Of a stretch of 64,000 bases of DNA, positions 43,052 to 51,623 are shown piece after piece (within the stretch, counting starts at the first letter, position 1; the number at the start of each line of letters is the position of its first letter). Position numbers and translations under genes: made by a program. The notes under the pieces are model-generated. The model made no database searches. It saw only the letters and a program-made list of their open reading frames with translations, and was not told the DNA's origin. The stretch covers positions 558,001 through 622,000 of the forward strand of contig NZ_JAESND010000001.1 in the NCBI RefSeq assembly GCF_016865585.1. The letters run 5' to 3'. Source of the stretch: Jeongeupia naejangsanensis (GTDB lineage: Bacteria > Pseudomonadota > Gammaproteobacteria > Burkholderiales > Chitinibacteraceae).

Positions 43052-43282
43052 ATGGATACCAGTCACCACACCCTTGCCGCACTGTTCAAACAGCTGGGCC
43101 TGCCCGACGATGCCCACAGCATCAGGCAGTTCATAGCCAGCCACCGTCTGGCTGCAGACACCGAACTGCCTGCGGCCCCCTTCTGGACTGAAGCGCAGTC
43201 CGAATTTCTCGCCGAAGCACTCGACGACGATTCGGACTGGGCCGAACTGGTCGACGAACTCGCCGCCGCCCTGAGCGACTGA
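43052..43282 (+). CDS. DUF2789 family protein
   Basis: A 76-residue acidic protein with HTLAALFKQLGLPDDAHSI, APFWTEAQSEFLAEAL and DDSDWAELVDEL, matching DUF2789. This small cytosolic family is found in beta- and gammaproteobacteria and its function is unknown. It ends 45 bases before the convergent metallopeptidase gene. Confidence 0.88.
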   Translation: MDTSHHTLAALFKQLGLPDDAHSIRQFIASHRLAADTELPAAPFWTEAQSEFLAEALDDDSDWAELVDELAAALSD

Positions 43283-43327
43283 GCTTTCATCCCGCCGCAC
43301 AGCAGGCGGGGATGCGCCCGATTCGGC

Positions 43328-44188
43328 TCAGCCCTTGTTGCCAAACGTATTGCAGTCCTGCATCCGCCCCGAATCAAAGCCGCGCTGCAGCCACTGCATG
43401 CGCTCGGCAGCCGAACCGTGCGTAAAGGAATCCGGCGCCACGTTGCGCCCGGCATTCCGCTGCAAAGTATCGTCACCGATCGCCTGGGCCGCGGTCAGCG
43501 CATCCTGCAGATCGCCGGCCTCCAGCAGGCCACGCGACTGCGCGTAATGCCCCCAGACACCAGCCAGACAATCGGCCTGCAGCTCGAGCTTCACCGACAG
43601 CGCATTCGCGGCGGCCTCGTTCTTGCCTTGCTGCAGGCGATGAACCTTGTCCGAAATGCCCATCAGGTTCTGCACGTGATGCCCGACCTCGTGGGCAATC
43701 ACGTAGGCCTGCGCGAACTCGCCTTTGGCACCAAACCGCTGGCTCAGCTCGCGGAAGAAACCGAGGTCGAGGTACACGGTGCTATCCGCCGGACAATAGA
43801 AGGGACCGATCGCAGATACCGCCTGACCGCAGCCCGAATGCGTCGGATTGTTGAACAGCACCAGCTGTGGCGCTTTGTAGGCCATGCCATTGTCGGCAAA
43901 CAGCTTGCCCCAGGTGTCCTCGGTATCGCCGAGCACCCGTGACGCAAACTGCTTGCCTGCGTCATCGCCGGCCGGTTGCGCAGTCTGCTGCTGCGTGACC
44001 TGACCGCCACCGGTGAATTGCGAAACGAGGCCCAGCATCTCGAGCGGATTTTTGCCGAGCAGCAAGCTGATCACGACAACGGCGATGATCCCGCCAATTC
44101 CGAGCCGAAAACCGCCGCGGCCACCACCGCCCTGCCCACGCCGATCCTCGACGTTTGCGCTCTCGCGCATATCCTTCCAACGCATCAT
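43328..44188 (-). CDS. ypfJ: Neutral zinc metallopeptidase, YpfJ family
   Basis: A 286-residue membrane-anchored protein. A Gly/Arg-rich N-terminus (about 18-28) and one helix (IGGIIAVVVISLLLG) lead to an extracytoplasmic domain. The zinc motif HEVGHHVQNL supplies two histidines and the catalytic Glu; ELQADCLAGVWGHY supplies the third ligand region. Other conserved segments are GPFYCPADSTVYLDLGFF and AIGDDTLQRNAGRNVAPD. The family is widespread, but substrates are not established. The start abuts the MATE transporter stop, so both are co-transcribed. An alternative ATG lies one codon in. Confidence 0.9.
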   Translation of the reverse strand: MMRWKDMRESANVEDRRGQGGGGRGGFRLGIGGIIAVVVISLLLGKNPLEMLGLVSQFTGGGQVTQQQTAQPAGDDAGKQFASRVLGDTEDTWGKLFADNGMAYKAPQLVLFNNPTHSGCGQAVSAIGPFYCPADSTVYLDLGFFRELSQRFGAKGEFAQAYVIAHEVGHHVQNLMGISDKVHRLQQGKNEAAANALSVKLELQADCLAGVWGHYAQSRGLLEAGDLQDALTAAQAIGDDTLQRNAGRNVAPDSFTHGSAAERMQWLQRGFDSGRMQDCNTFGNKG

Positions 44189-45586
44189 TCACTCCCGACC
44201 GGCGTTTCGCGCCCTGCCATTAAAATAGCGCCGATCGTCCTGGCGCGCCGACCCGGCTGCTTCGGTTGCACGCAACAGCGCCGGCAATGCCAGCGCCAGC
44301 GTAATGCCGCGCAGCATCATCAGGATCATGAAGGCCAGCCACAGGCCGTCATTGCCGAGCATCGGCGGCAGCACCTGGATCGCCAGCGCAAAACCGGCCA
44401 GCGACAACAGCATGCCGCGCATCAGCGCACCGGTCCGGGTTGCGCCGATGAAAATGCCGTCAAACAGAAAACCCCAGACCGACAGCAGCGGTGCCAGCAC
44501 CACCCACGGCAGATAGCGCAACGCGGCTTCGCGCACCGACGGCTGATCGGTCAGCAGACTGACGATCGCCGGGCCGAACTGCAGATAGGCCAGCGAAAAG
44601 AGCACGGCGACACCCAGCGACCAGCACAGCGTCACCTTGACCGTTTGCCACAGCGCATCGCGCCGGCGTGCACCGACGGCCGTACCGGCCAGCGCCTCGG
44701 CGGCATGGGCGAAACCGTCGAGTCCGTAGGCCATGAAGGTCTGGAAATTGAGCAGAAGCGCATTGGCAGCCAGGATCGCATCCCCCTGGCTGGCACCGGC
44801 ACGGGCAAACCAGGCAAACCCCAGCAACAGGCAGATGGTGCGGATGAAAAGATCGCGGTTGATCGCAACCAGACGCCACAGCGCGGCACGCTCGGTGACG
44901 ATGCGCCAGGATGGCCATGCACCCCGCACGCTGCGGTACAGCAAGGGCACTGCGACCACAAACCCCAGCACATCCGCCGTAGCCGTCGCGGCACCAATGC
45001 CGGCGACACCGGCATTCAGGCCATAGACGTAGGCCCACACTGCCAGCGCGTTGACGAGGTTGATCCAGATTTGCAGCGCCAGCGCCAAACGTACGCGCTG
45101 AATACCCAGCAGAAAGCCCAGTACGACGTAATTGCCAAGCGCGAACGGCGCAGCCCAGATGCGCGCGCCGGCATACGCTGCAGCATGTGCCTGCACCTCG
45201 GCGCTACCGCCGAGCGCCGCCAACCCCAGGCCCAGCAACAGCGGCTTGAGCAACAGCAGGCAGCCCCCAAGACCGAACGCCAGCAACAGGGCACGCACCA
45301 GCGTCGCCCGAAGTACATCACCGTCGCCCGCGCCATGTGCCTGCGCCACCAGCCCGGTGGTGCCCATGCGCAGGAAGCCGAAACCCCAGAAAACGAAATT
45401 GAGCAGCAGGCCGCCGAGCGCAACGCCGCCAAGATAGGCCGGATCGGGCAGATGCCCGGCGACGGAGGTATCCACGGCGGACAGCAAGGGCTGGGTCAGA
45501 TTGGCGAGCACCACGGGCACCGCCAGGTACAGGACGCGGCGATGCCAGGCGGCGGAATCGGAGACGGCAGGCAGGAACGCAGGCAT
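44189..45586 (-). CDS. MATE family efflux transporter (DinF-like)
   Basis: About 465 residues from the ATG at 45586; a TTG at 45607 is an alternative. Twelve membrane helices are expected. Conserved MATE segments include LTQPLLSAVDTSVAGHL, FGFLRMGTTGLVAQAHG and MAYGLDGFAHAAEALAGTAV, typical of the DinF subgroup. It would export drugs or metabolites using Na+ or H+. It is directly followed by the YpfJ-type gene with no gap. Confidence 0.9.
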   Translation of the reverse strand: MPAFLPAVSDSAAWHRRVLYLAVPVVLANLTQPLLSAVDTSVAGHLPDPAYLGGVALGGLLLNFVFWGFGFLRMGTTGLVAQAHGAGDGDVLRATLVRALLLAFGLGGCLLLLKPLLLGLGLAALGGSAEVQAHAAAYAGARIWAAPFALGNYVVLGFLLGIQRVRLALALQIWINLVNALAVWAYVYGLNAGVAGIGAATATADVLGFVVAVPLLYRSVRGAWPSWRIVTERAALWRLVAINRDLFIRTICLLLGFAWFARAGASQGDAILAANALLLNFQTFMAYGLDGFAHAAEALAGTAVGARRRDALWQTVKVTLCWSLGVAVLFSLAYLQFGPAIVSLLTDQPSVREAALRYLPWVVLAPLLSVWGFLFDGIFIGATRTGALMRGMLLSLAGFALAIQVLPPMLGNDGLWLAFMILMMLRGITLALALPALLRATEAAGSARQDDRRYFNGRARNAGRE

Positions 45587-45656
45587 GAGGGCAACGACAG
45601 CGGGCAATGCCGAATTGTCGGCGCCCCGTCGGCCTGCGGCAAGCCAGCCCGCAGGA

Positions 45657-46070
45657 CTACCAGGTCAGATGAAGGTTGCGACTGCCCTGCTTGCTGACTT
45701 GCAGCATCCGCTGCTGCGGACGCTCGTCGAGCGTCACGACCAGCTGATAACGCCCCGGCTTGAGTTTCATGTAGAAGTAGGGACCGTCCGCCACCGCATC
45801 AAGGACCGGCTTGCCCTTGGCGTCGAGCACCTGCACCGCCGCATTGGCCAGATACTGCCCCTGCTTGCCGGTGAGCAACAGCCGGACGTTGTAGTCGCCC
45901 GCTGCGGCACGAATGGCACTGGCTTCTTCGTCCCCAACACCGCCACTCAGATAGGCCACCCCTTGCGCCGAATGCTGCACATCGGGCAACGGCTCTGCAA
46001 GGGCGGCCACCGGCGTGGCAAGCGAAACGACGAGGGCAGTCTGGATCAACTGGCGTGGCATGCGCTTCAT
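45657..46070 (-). CDS. Hypothetical exported protein
   Basis: A 137-residue protein from the ATG at 46070. A signal peptide (LIQTALVVSLATPVAALA) is followed by a mature domain with SGGVGDEEASAIRAAAGDYN and GPYFYMKLKPGRYQLVVTL. The PGRYQL strand recalls carboxypeptidase-regulatory-like or Ig-like beta folds. It is probably periplasmic; no function is known. It is monocistronic. Confidence 0.75.
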   Translation of the reverse strand: MKRMPRQLIQTALVVSLATPVAALAEPLPDVQHSAQGVAYLSGGVGDEEASAIRAAAGDYNVRLLLTGKQGQYLANAAVQVLDAKGKPVLDAVADGPYFYMKLKPGRYQLVVTLDERPQQRMLQVSKQGSRNLHLTW

Positions 46071-46191
46071 GGGCGGTCCTCCGTAGTCGGCCTTCGGGGA
46101 TGAAGGCCCGTTCAGGATGTGTCCACCATAGCGGCACACGGGTTCCGCCTGCGCGCACATTTAAAATGTACACGGACCGAAGGCTGAACCT

Positions 46192-46599
46192 TCAGACACC
46201 CCGCAAGTCATCATCCGTCAGCACCGGCAGGACATGCTCGGCCAGCAAGGGCGCCAGCGGCACCGGCGAAGGCGCACCGAGCACCAGCCAGTGCAAGGCC
46301 TCGATTTCGGCCGCCAGTTCAATTTCACCGTCAAGCTCGCCGCGATAAACCCGCGCGAGCACCCGCCGCCCGGGCTCGTTTGCCGCCATAGCGGAAAATT
46401 CGCCAAGCAGCGTGCTGGTAGCCACGGCGCACCGAAGTTCCTCGGCCACTTCGCGCGCCAGTGTCGCCACGTCGGCTTCGCCGGTATCGGGCTTGCCGCC
46501 CGGCAGCATGAATCGTTCGGTACCGCGCTTGCGGACCGTCAACAGCCGGCCGTCGCGAACAACAGCCAGCGTCACCACCCGAATCGGCTCGGCGCTCAT
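46192..46599 (-). CDS. Nudix hydrolase
   Basis: A 135-residue single-domain Nudix protein. The Nudix box GGKPDTGEADVATLAREVAE followed by ELRC matches G-x5-E-x7-REVxEEL, providing the metal-binding glutamates (about 34-57). It hydrolyses a nucleoside diphosphate linked to another group; the substrate is unknown. The infA gene starts upstream on the same strand and ends 5 bases before it, so both are probably one transcript. Confidence 0.9.
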   Translation of the reverse strand: MSAEPIRVVTLAVVRDGRLLTVRKRGTERFMLPGGKPDTGEADVATLAREVAEELRCAVATSTLLGEFSAMAANEPGRRVLARVYRGELDGEIELAAEIEALHWLVLGAPSPVPLAPLLAEHVLPVLTDDDLRGV

Positions 46600-46604
46600 C
46601 GATC

Positions 46605-46862
46605 TCAGCGCCGGCGGAACGACCCGGGAGCCGGTGCGTTGGCGTCCTTGTGACGGAAGCTGACCCGCCCCTTGGTCAGGTCATAGGGCGACATTTCCAC
46701 GGTGACACGGTCACCTGCGAGGATGCGGATGTGGTGCTTGCGCATCTTGCCCGATGCATAGGCCGAGATCTGGACCCCGTTGCTGAGCTCCACGCGAAAA
46801 CGCGTGTCCGGGAGTACTTCGAGTACGACACCTTCGAATTCGATCGAATCTTCCTTGGCCAT
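46605..46862 (-). CDS. infA: Translation initiation factor IF-1
   Basis: An 85-residue S1/OB-fold protein: [20 protein letters not shown], then [20 protein letters not shown] and [15 protein letters not shown], all diagnostic for IF-1. It blocks the ribosomal A site during initiation. It carries about 13 extra C-terminal residues, ending PGSFRRR, compared with the usual 72. It is not within a ribosomal-protein operon but next to a Nudix gene and cspA. Many betaproteobacteria carry two IF-1 genes, and this looks like the second, possibly cold-related, copy. Confidence 0.94.
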   Translation of the reverse strand: MAKEDSIEFEGVVLEVLPDTRFRVELSNGVQISAYASGKMRKHHIRILAGDRVTVEMSPYDLTKGRVSFRHKDANAPAPGSFRRR

Positions 46863-47325
46863 GTAGGTTCCTTTGAGTACGGGGGTAAGCCCCGTGCCGG
46901 CAACGGCAATGCGCAGCCCGGACGCTCGTGCGCCGGAAAAGCGTAGGTAACGGCAAGGGGGAAAGGCGGACCAGCTCAAACCCAATGCATGGGTCGGTCC
47001 GATGGGAGGTAAACACTGATTGTACGCTTAGTCTCCTGTTTGGCGGAGCCGATGTCGGTGTACTTGCCCGGGGAATATGACCATGCGGCCGCAGCGCAAC
47101 ACCCGGAATAGCCATTTGTCATTTATGCAAATGAACGAACAAATTCCACTTGCAGCCCTCCTCAAACGGGGGTAAAAAGGCAATCGCAGGATTTTCAAGC
47201 AGTGAGTTGTCGGTATCTGTAGTGCCTCTGGCAGTACCTCGTATCCCCCCACATCCCTTGATTTCCGTGCACCCCGGGCCTCGCCCGTTTTCATTCAACA
47301 CCTGTTTCAAGCAAGGGATATTCTC
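46863..47325. promoter_or_regulatory. Intergenic region between infA and cspA, with cspA leader
   Basis: This 463-base gap between divergent genes has no convincing ORF. The right part is expected to contain a long cspA 5' leader. GTAGTGCC / GGCAGTAC (about 47218-47238) is an imperfect stem. Promoters for both genes must lie here, but I could not define hexamers with confidence. Confidence 0.45.
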
Positions 47326-47529
47326 ATGGCTACCGGTACCGTTAAGTGGTTCAATGACTCCAAGGGCTTCGGCTTCATCACTCCGGACGAAGGCGGCGAC
47401 GACCTGTTCGCGCACTTCTCGCAAATTCAATCGAACGGTTTCAAGACCCTGGCCGAAGGCCAGCGCGTGACCTTCGATGTCACCACCGGCCCGAAGGGCA
47501 AGCAAGCCTCGAACATCAAGGCTGCTTAA
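47326..47529 (+). CDS. cspA: Cold-shock protein CspA family
   Basis: A 67-residue cold-shock domain protein with RNP1 KGFGFITPD and RNP2 DLFAHFSQI, and the usual start [17 protein letters not shown]. It binds single-stranded RNA and DNA and melts mRNA structures. AAGGGA precedes the ATG. A terminator follows. The long upstream gap suggests leader-mediated control, as for other csp genes. Confidence 0.97.
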   Translation: MATGTVKWFNDSKGFGFITPDEGGDDLFAHFSQIQSNGFKTLAEGQRVTFDVTTGPKGKQASNIKAA

Positions 47530-47560
47530 TTGATCGCGGCCTGAGCCGCATCGATTCAGG

Positions 47561-47587
47561 AAAAGCCCGGCACAGCCGGGCTTTTTT
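47561..47587 (+). terminator. Intrinsic terminator of cspA
   Basis: AAAAGCCCGGC and GCCGGGCTTTTTT form a hairpin with ACA loop and T-tail. Confidence 0.92.
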
Positions 47588-47641
47588 GCGTTCAGGCGCT
47601 GCGGCAAGACTATGCTGAATCTACTTCAAGGGAGAATCAGC

Positions 47642-47848
47642 ATGAGCGAACACGTCTACAAGCTGGTCGAGCTGGTCGGCTCGTCCACCCAGGGCAGCGA
47701 CGACGCAATCCGCAATGCCATCGCCAAGGCGGCACAAACCATCAAGCACATGGACTGGTTCGAGGTCACCGAAACGCGGGGCCACATCGTCGACGGCAAG
47801 GTCGGCCACTGGCAGGTCACGCTGAAAGTCGGTTTCCGTGTCGACTGA
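47642..47848 (+). CDS. Dodecin (flavin-storage protein)
   Basis: A 68-residue protein with [20 protein letters not shown], the conserved helix and the strand [14 protein letters not shown], matching dodecins. These form hollow dodecamers that bind flavins or CoA. The tryptophan at about position 38, which stacks on the flavin, is present. GGGAGAA lies upstream of the ATG at 47642. It is monocistronic. Confidence 0.92.
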   Translation: MSEHVYKLVELVGSSTQGSDDAIRNAIAKAAQTIKHMDWFEVTETRGHIVDGKVGHWQVTLKVGFRVD

Positions 47849-47878
47849 ACACCATCCATCGGCGACACGAGCAGCGCG

Positions 47879-48274
47879 CTAGTCGACGACCTTGCCGCGC
47901 AGCGCCTTGATCGAACCGCGCTGGGTTTTCTTTTCCAGCCGGCGCTTCTGCGAACCGTAGGTCGGCTTGGTCGCCCGCCGCGTTCTGGCGACGTGCGCAA
48001 CGCTGTCGACCAGCGCCTGCAGCCGCACCAGCGCATCCAGCCGGTTCTGCTCCTGGCTGCGCGACTGCTGTGCCTTGATCACGACCACGCCGTCCTTGCT
48101 GATCCGGTTGTCGTTCAGCGCCAGCAGGCGCTCCTTGATGAAATCGGGCAGTGACGACGCCCTGATGTCGAAGCGCAGGTGCACCGCGCTCGACACCTTG
48201 TTGACGTTCTGGCCACCCGCACCCTGGGCACGGATGGCACTGAACTCGACTTCGTCCTCGCGAACGGCAATCAC
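47879..48274 (-). CDS. arfB: Alternative ribosome-rescue factor ArfB (YaeJ)
   Basis: About 131 residues from a GTG at 48274 that gives MIAVREDEVEFSAIRAQGAG. The catalytic GGQ lies in QGAGGQNVNKVSSAVHL, and the basic C-terminal tail ends KKTQRGSIKALRGKVVD, needed to enter the empty mRNA channel. It hydrolyses peptidyl-tRNA on stalled ribosomes. The GTG is chosen by homology; the frame is open further upstream but reads through the adjacent DUF2185 gene. It lies 28 bases after that gene and may be co-transcribed. Confidence 0.92.
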   Translation of the reverse strand: MIAVREDEVEFSAIRAQGAGGQNVNKVSSAVHLRFDIRASSLPDFIKERLLALNDNRISKDGVVVIKAQQSRSQEQNRLDALVRLQALVDSVAHVARTRRATKPTYGSQKRRLEKKTQRGSIKALRGKVVD

Positions 48275-48302
48275 CGGAGCGCGCCCGGTTCGGCCCCGCA
48301 GT

Positions 48303-48638
48303 TCAAGGGGCGTTGGCGTCGAGGAAGGTTTCGCCGTCCTCGGCCTTGTCGAACTCGGCGCCGACCGGCGAATCGAGCAGCGGAATGATCGCCTCGTCGT
48401 AATTGGCGACGATGTTGACGTCGACGACGGCGAAGTTCTTGCTGTTGTCGATGTAGCTGTCGGTTTCCAGCCCGGAAAGGAAGCGCCAGCCGCTGTCGTC
48501 GGCATCTTCGGGCTCCTCGCGGTACATGAAACCGACGCCATGGCCGTCGACGGTGATCATGTCGCTGACGACACACAGGCCATGCCCGGTGGCGAGTTCG
48601 CGGAGCTGGGTCTTGTCGAGTTTGAATTGCTTTTGCAT
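48303..48638 (-). CDS. DUF2185 family protein
   Basis: A 111-residue acidic protein. Segments CVVSDMITVDGHGVGFMYRE, DDSGWRFLSGLETDSYIDN and VDVNIVANYDEAIIPLLDSP match DUF2185. It is cytosolic. The family is related to some proteins found as immunity partners, but no toxin gene is next to it here. Function is unknown. arfB follows on the same strand. Confidence 0.85.
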   Translation of the reverse strand: MQKQFKLDKTQLRELATGHGLCVVSDMITVDGHGVGFMYREEPEDADDSGWRFLSGLETDSYIDNSKNFAVVDVNIVANYDEAIIPLLDSPVGAEFDKAEDGETFLDANAP

Positions 48639-48798
48639 GGGGCTTCCTCAATGGCGTGTCCGGCAAGGATACGCGTTGCCATCCGGGCCGTCATGGGCAC
48701 CCCGCCCTGCAACACGCCGGCATAGAGGAAAGCCGCAACAGCCGTGATTCGCCGCGATGCTAAGATCGACACGACAATGATAAAGATATGAATCAACC

Positions 48799-49731
48799 AT
48801 GAGTCATCCGCTGTCCGGCCAGGGCGTACTGCTGTCGGTCGTCGCATCAGTCGTGTTCGCCGTCCTCGGCTGGTTTACCACCCAGCTGCTGCCGCTGACC
48901 GGGCTGGAAATCTTTGCCTGGCGGATCGTGTGGACGGTGCCGGGCATGATCGTCGTCGTGTCGCTGCTGCGTCACTGGCCCAAGTTTGCCGCCACCGCAG
49001 CCCGCCTGTGCCGCGAGCCGGTGCTTTGGCTGGCGCTGCCGCTGGGCGGCTTTCTGCTCGGCGTACAGCAATGGCTGTTCATGTGGGCGCCGCTCGAAGG
49101 CCGGCTGCTCGAAGTCACGCTCGGTTACTTCCTGCTGCCGCTGGTGATGGTGCTGGCCGGGTTCATCTTCTACGGAGAGCGCCCCAGCCGGCTGCAGTGG
49201 CTGGCCGTCGCCTTTGCCTGTGCAGGCGTGCTGCACGAGCTGTGGCTGACGCGGGCGTTTTCGTGGGTCACGCTGGTCACCGCGCTCGGCTACCCGCCCT
49301 ACCTGATGCTGCGCCGTGCAGTCCGGCTCGACCCGGTCAGCGGCTTCCTGCTCGAAACGCTGGTGATCCTGCCATTTGCCGCATGGCTGATCGTCACGCA
49401 CCCGCCGGCCACCGATGCTCTGCACACCACGCCACGGCTGTGGCTGCTGCTGCCCTGCCTCGGTGCCATGACCGCGATCGCATTCGCCTGCTACCTCGGC
49501 GCCAGCAAGCTGCTGCCGATCAGCCTGCTGGGCATCCTCGGCTACGTCGAACCGGTGCTGCTGTTCGTCATTTCGCTGCTGTTCCTCGCCGAACCGTTCA
49601 GCGCGGACGGACTCGGCACCTATGTGCCGATCTGGATCGCCGTGACACTCACCTGCAGCCACAGCGCAATGACGCTGGCCCGCCAGCGCCGCAGCGGGGT
49701 CAGCGCTTCTTCGCCGACACCCACATCGTGA
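48799..49731 (+). CDS. RarD-like EamA/DMT family transporter (copy 2)
   Basis: A 310-residue protein with ten membrane helices. EIFAWRIVWTVPGMIVVVSL, WLFMWAPLEGRLLEVTLGYF and LLGILGYVEPVLLFVISLLF match RarD-type permeases. It is clearly divergent from the copy at 28706-29578, so it is an old paralogue or separate acquisition. Substrate is unknown. Its last 32 bases overlap the convergent DUF4442 gene. Confidence 0.87.
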   Translation: MSHPLSGQGVLLSVVASVVFAVLGWFTTQLLPLTGLEIFAWRIVWTVPGMIVVVSLLRHWPKFAATAARLCREPVLWLALPLGGFLLGVQQWLFMWAPLEGRLLEVTLGYFLLPLVMVLAGFIFYGERPSRLQWLAVAFACAGVLHELWLTRAFSWVTLVTALGYPPYLMLRRAVRLDPVSGFLLETLVILPFAAWLIVTHPPATDALHTTPRLWLLLPCLGAMTAIAFACYLGASKLLPISLLGILGYVEPVLLFVISLLFLAEPFSADGLGTYVPIWIAVTLTCSHSAMTLARQRRSGVSASSPTPTS

Positions 49732-50173
49732 TCGTCGCGCGCACGACAACCTGACCGGCCGCATCGATCACGTCGACGTTGACCGGCAGATCCTGCCCGT
49801 CGCCCCACACTGGCGGCTGCGTCACCGTCGCGATCGCACGCAGCCCGGTTTCCGCCTTTTTCAGGTAATCGACCTGCATGCCTTTCGGAATCCAGCGGTG
49901 CGTGGCCGGGATCGTGACATCGGTCATCGTCCCGGCCGCCAGCTCGGCCATATTGCACATCGCGATCGCATGCACGGTGCCGATGTGGTTGAGCACCTTG
50001 CGGCGTTTGGCGATGCGCAACTCGCAGCGACCAGCCTCGAGCCGCTCGAAACGCGGCGAGATCGAACCGAAGTACGGCGCCTTGAAACACACCAGCCTGG
50101 AAAACAGCCAGCGCCCGGCGGGCAACCGGGAACAGCGCTGCCACAGGCTCAGGATCGCGTTGCTGCGGGCCAT
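49700..50173 (-). CDS. DUF4442 hotdog-fold protein (putative thioesterase)
   Basis: About 157 residues from the ATG at 50173. FSRLVCFKAPYFGSISPRF, LNHIGTVHAIAMCNMAELAA and MQVDYLKKAETGLRAIATV fit the DUF4442/hotdog thioesterase-like family. Conserved Asn-His (LNHIGTVHA) marks the likely active region. It may hydrolyse an acyl-CoA, but the substrate is unknown. It is convergent with and overlaps the RarD-like gene. Confidence 0.82.
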   Translation of the reverse strand: MARSNAILSLWQRCSRLPAGRWLFSRLVCFKAPYFGSISPRFERLEAGRCELRIAKRRKVLNHIGTVHAIAMCNMAELAAGTMTDVTIPATHRWIPKGMQVDYLKKAETGLRAIATVTQPPVWGDGQDLPVNVDVIDAAGQVVVRATITMWVSAKKR

Positions 50174-50351
50174 GTCTCGTCCTCTTTCCTTGTTGGAATT
50201 GTCCCGCCAGCATTGCACAGCGAGATCAAGGCGCCGATGCGGGCACGCGATGATACGACCGTTTCAAACGAAACCTGCCCTGCCGCATCGGCGTTGCCGT
50301 CACGGCCAAGGCAGCGCACACTTCGCGCTCGCCTCCAATGTGTCCGACACC

Positions 50352-51086
50352 ATGACCGCCCTCGACCAGCTCGCCGACGACATCCGCAACGCCCACCACA
50401 TCGCCGTACTCTCCGGCGCCGGAATGAGCACCGAATCGGGCATTCCGGACTTCCGCTCGGCGAACGGCCTGTTCACCGGCAACCGCAGCTTTGCCGACGT
50501 GGTGTCGATCGACTACTTCATGGACGACGCTGCCGGCTTCTGGGCCGCCTTCCGCGAGATTTTCAAGATCAAGCTGGCCGGCGGCTATCAGCCCAACGCC
50601 GGCCATGCCTTTCTGGCCGATCTGGAGAAAAATCACGGCAAGCGCGTGTCGGTGCTGACGCAGAACATCGACGGCCTGCACCACAAGGCCGGCAGCGACG
50701 AAGTGCTGGAAATGCACGGCTCGCTGATGGGTGCAACCTGTTTGTTCTGCCACACTCCGCACGATCTCGCCTGGGTACAGCAGCACGACGTGCCGCGCTG
50801 CCGCAGCTGCGGCATGGTGATCAAACCCGATGTCGTGCTGTACGGCGAAGCGGTGCCGCTGATCGAACCGGCGTTCGAGCTGGCGACGCAGGCCGATCTG
50901 CTGATCGTGATGGGTTCGTCGCTCGAAGTCGGCCCGGTGAACATGATCCCGCTGGAAGCCCGCCGTGCCGGCGTGCAGACCGCGCTGATCAACCTGTCCG
51001 AAACCCGACTCGATCATGCGTTCGACGTGCGGATCGAAGCCGGCATCGGCGACACCTGCCGCCGGCTTGGCGATCTGCTCGCCTAA
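50352..51086 (+). CDS. cobB: Sirtuin-type NAD-dependent protein deacylase
   Basis: A 244-residue sirtuin. The NAD-binding GAGMSTESGIPDFRS (22-36), TQNIDGLHHKAGS, catalytic His in EMHGSL, zinc ligands CLFC and CRSC, and GSSLEVGPVN are all present. It removes acyl groups from lysines, for example in acetyl-CoA synthetase. The ATG at 50352 is chosen because sirtuin similarity begins there. The 3' end overlaps the convergent nsrR by 4 bases. Confidence 0.93.
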   Translation: MTALDQLADDIRNAHHIAVLSGAGMSTESGIPDFRSANGLFTGNRSFADVVSIDYFMDDAAGFWAAFREIFKIKLAGGYQPNAGHAFLADLEKNHGKRVSVLTQNIDGLHHKAGSDEVLEMHGSLMGATCLFCHTPHDLAWVQQHDVPRCRSCGMVIKPDVVLYGEAVPLIEPAFELATQADLLIVMGSSLEVGPVNMIPLEARRAGVQTALINLSETRLDHAFDVRIEAGIGDTCRRLGDLLA

Positions 51087-51541
51087 ACCCGGCGGGTGAT
51101 GCTGGCAGGGTCGATACCGAACACCCGCGCCAGCGGCGCCGGCTGTTGCAGCAGGTCCGCCAGTGTATGGCGCCCCAGCTCGGCGTAGAACGCCTCCTGC
51201 GCATCACGCAGCAGCCCGGTCAGCCTGCAGACGCCGCCGATCCGGCATTGCGAATGCTCGCGGTCGAAGCACTCGACCAGTACATCCTCGGTCTCGGTCA
51301 GCCGCACCAGCTCGCCCAGATTCACCGCAGCCGGATCGCGACCGAGCCGCAGCCCGCCGCCCTTGCCGCGTTGCGTTGCCAGATAGCCGTGCTGGCTGAG
51401 GAAGTGCACGACCTTCATCAGATGGTTCGATGAAATCGCGTAGGCGTCGGCCAGCTCGGCAATCGTCACCAGCCGCTCGCTGGCCAGCCCGGCATACATC
51501 AGCACGCGCAGGCTGTAATCGGAAAATCGTGTCAGTCTCAT
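51083..51541 (-). CDS. nsrR: Nitric-oxide-sensing Rrf2 repressor NsrR
   Basis: A 152-residue Rrf2 regulator. The winged HTH (about 8-65) contains ITIAELADAY-like and SSNHLMKVVHFLSQHGYL. Three conserved cysteines, C91, C99 and C105 (in VECFDREHSQCRIGGVCRL), bind the Fe-S cluster that reacts with NO. It should repress NO-detoxification genes until NO is present. Two NsrR-type palindromes lie between it and the divergent DUF59-NnrS operon, and one overlaps its own start, so it is probably autoregulated. Another site lies in front of norV. Confidence 0.93.
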   Translation of the reverse strand: MRLTRFSDYSLRVLMYAGLASERLVTIAELADAYAISSNHLMKVVHFLSQHGYLATQRGKGGGLRLGRDPAAVNLGELVRLTETEDVLVECFDREHSQCRIGGVCRLTGLLRDAQEAFYAELGRHTLADLLQQPAPLARVFGIDPASITRRV

Positions 51542-51613
51542 AAGGTGTATTTTACATATTGATTTTGCGTTTTGCTTCGTGATAATTTTGATGCATCAAA
51601 AATACACCTTATG
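51539..51613. promoter_or_regulatory. Divergent NsrR operators and promoter
   Basis: The 15-base arm CATAAGGTGTATTTT (51539-51553) is an exact reverse complement of AAAATACACCTTATG (51599-51613). Each arm is half of a 23-bp NsrR-like site, at 51542-51564 and at 51588-51610 (TTGATGCATCA-A-AAATACACCTT). Between them TTGATT (51559-51564) and GATAAT (51581-51586), 16 bases apart, form a rightward promoter whose start would fall within the second site. Confidence 0.75.
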
Positions 51614-51623
51614 AGGCACAGCG

